Both the position numbers and the translations under genes were made by a program. The notes beneath the pieces were generated by a model. That model was not told the DNA's origin. It made no database searches and worked only from the letters and a program-made list of their open reading frames with translations. Below, one piece after another: positions 62,885-64,000 of a stretch of 64,000 nt of DNA (positions are counted from its first letter, which is position 1; every line of letters begins with the position of its first letter). Source of the DNA: Duganella guangzhouensis (GTDB lineage Bacteria > Pseudomonadota > Gammaproteobacteria > Burkholderiales > Burkholderiaceae_D); the NCBI RefSeq assembly GCF_009674535.1, contig NZ_WKJK01000015.1:62001-126000 (forward strand), in the 5' to 3' direction.

Positions 62885-62952
62885 GTATTGCGCGCAGGAT
62901 GTGAATGCTGCGTGCGCCCCGTCGTGTCAAACCCGTTTTTGAATATTTGTTA

Positions 62953-64000
62953 ATGAACAACATACGCAATTTCTCCATCATCGCCCACATCGACCACGGC
63001 AAATCGACGCTGGCCGACCGCATCATCCAGCTGTGCGGCGGCTTGTCCGAACGCGAGATGGAAGCGCAAGTGCTTGATTCGATGGATCTGGAGCGCGAAC
63101 GCGGCATTACGATCAAAGCGCAAACCGCCGCCCTGCAATACAAGGCCCGCGATGGCCAGATCTACAACCTGAACCTGATCGATACCCCGGGTCACGTCGA
63201 CTTCTCGTATGAAGTGTCGCGCTCGCTGTCGGCCTGCGAAGGCGCGCTGCTGGTGGTTGACGCCTCGCAGGGCGTGGAAGCGCAGACCGTGGCCAACTGC
63301 TACACCGCGCTGGATCTGGGCGTGGAAGTGGTGCCGGTGCTGAACAAGATCGACTTGCCGAACGCCGATCCGCCGACCGCCATCAAGGAAATCGAAGACG
63401 TGATCGGCATCGAAGCCGGCGACGCCGTGCACTGCTCGGCCAAAACCGGCCTGGGCGTGGAAGACGTGCTGGAATCGATCATCGCCAAAGTACCGCCGCC
63501 AAAGGGCGACCCTAACGCGCCGCTGCAGGCGCTGATCGTCGACTCGTGGTATGACGCCTACGTTGGCGTGGTGATGCTGGTGCGCGTGGTCAACGGCACC
63601 CTGAAACCAAAAGAAAAAATCAAGCTGATGGCGACCGATTCGGTGCAGCTGACCGAAGACGTCGGCGTGTTCTCGCCGCGTTCGTTCTCGCTGCCGCAGC
63701 TGTCGGCTGGCCAGGTGGGTTTCGTCATCGCCGGCATCAAGGAACTGAAAGCGGCAAAAGTCGGTGACACCATCACCCACGCGTTGAATGGTGCGCCAGC
63801 GCCGCTGCCGGGCTTCAAGGAAGTGCAGCCACAGGTGTTCGCCGGTCTGTTCCCGGTCGAGGCCAACCAGTACGACTCGCTGCGCGACGCGCTGGAAAAG
63901 CTGAAACTGAACGATGCCGCGCTGATGTACGAGCCGGAAGTGTCGCAGGCGCTGGGCTTCGGCTTCCGCTGCGGCTTCCTGGGCCTGCTGCACATGGAAA
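62953..64000 (+). CDS. lepA: Elongation factor 4 (LepA), partial
   Basis: 349 codons of LepA are present; the gene continues past the window end. GTP-binding motifs: G1 AHIDHGKSTLADRI, the RGITIKAQ switch, DTPGHVDFSYEVSRSL and NKIDLPNADP. The later block EPEVSQALGFGFRCGFLGLLHME is the LepA-specific region. It back-translocates or helps start the ribosome. ATG preceded by a TTGTTA stretch without a strong ribosome site. Confidence 0.97.
   Translation, partial: MNNIRNFSIIAHIDHGKSTLADRIIQLCGGLSEREMEAQVLDSMDLERERGITIKAQTAALQYKARDGQIYNLNLIDTPGHVDFSYEVSRSLSACEGALLVVDASQGVEAQTVANCYTALDLGVEVVPVLNKIDLPNADPPTAIKEIEDVIGIEAGDAVHCSAKTGLGVEDVLESIIAKVPPPKGDPNAPLQALIVDSWYDAYVGVVMLVRVVNGTLKPKEKIKLMATDSVQLTEDVGVFSPRSFSLPQLSAGQVGFVIAGIKELKAAKVGDTITHALNGAPAPLPGFKEVQPQVFAGLFPVEANQYDSLRDALEKLKLNDAALMYEPEVSQALGFGFRCGFLGLLHME

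Overview
The window is GC-rich chromosomal DNA from a betaproteobacterium, most likely an Oxalobacteraceae member of the Massilia/Duganella/Janthinobacterium type. The basis is the gene order maf / yceD-rpmF-plsX-fabH-fabD-fabG-acpP-fabF-(membrane protein)-rpoE-rseA-mucD-(glutaredoxin)-lepA, the DUF4148 proteins, the PEP-CTERM protein and the general codon bias. This is inferred by reading; no database search was possible. I saw no transposase, integrase, phage gene or CRISPR array.

Layout. 1-4.3 kb: the end of an MFS transporter, dbpA, a tiny protein with an 11-residue tandem repeat, an exported phosphoesterase and a small secreted protein. 4.3-8.9 kb (minus strand): a tightly coupled seven-gene bufferin-type RiPP operon. 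It has two different precursor genes (bufA1, DUF2282; bufA2, six Cys), one DUF692 MNIO enzyme (bufB), one DUF2063 partner (bufC), a DoxX membrane protein and two exported alpha/beta hydrolases. 8.9-12.8 kb: a NarL-type response regulator, divergent from the buf operon, facing a propeller-type sensor kinase. 12.8-19.6 kb: accessory genes, namely cytochrome P460, two DUF4148 proteins, a kelch protein, an AraC/MFS pair, an exported RidA and a PEP-CTERM protein overlapping an AraC regulator. Initiator tRNA-fMet follows. 19.8-28.5 kb: a methyltransferase, several unknowns, a SprA-like protein and sbcCD. 28.6-31.3 kb: a large diguanylate cyclase. 31.4-42.5 kb: a ycaQ-like gene, DUF2804, a PatZ-like acetyltransferase, a hemerythrin-like protein, DUF349, moaE and clpB. 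42.5-50 kb: a second diguanylate cyclase, a second AraC/MFS pair, a degenerate isocitrate lyase, a two-gene small-protein cassette, rlmJ and an EAL-HDOD protein. 50-64 kb: housekeeping genes: maf/RsmI-like/lolC on the minus strand, then on the plus strand yceD-rpmF, the fatty-acid cluster, rpoE-rseA-mucD and the start of lepA.

How genes work together. In the buf operon bufB and bufC would modify cysteines of the two exported precursors to give copper-binding peptides, as reported for related bufferin systems; the DoxX protein and the two hydrolases are coupled to them by 4-bp overlaps. The fatty-acid cluster links L32 and YceD (ribosome) with lipid synthesis. The sigma-E group (rpoE, rseA, mucD) controls envelope stress. 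Here rseA is short and rseB is absent.

Most interesting points: the two-precursor, two-hydrolase bufferin operon; an isocitrate lyase paralogue missing its catalytic KKCGH signature; a PatZ-like acetyltransferase lacking much of its ATP-grasp domain; an RseA reduced to its cytoplasmic domain; and the repeat-bearing 74-residue protein.
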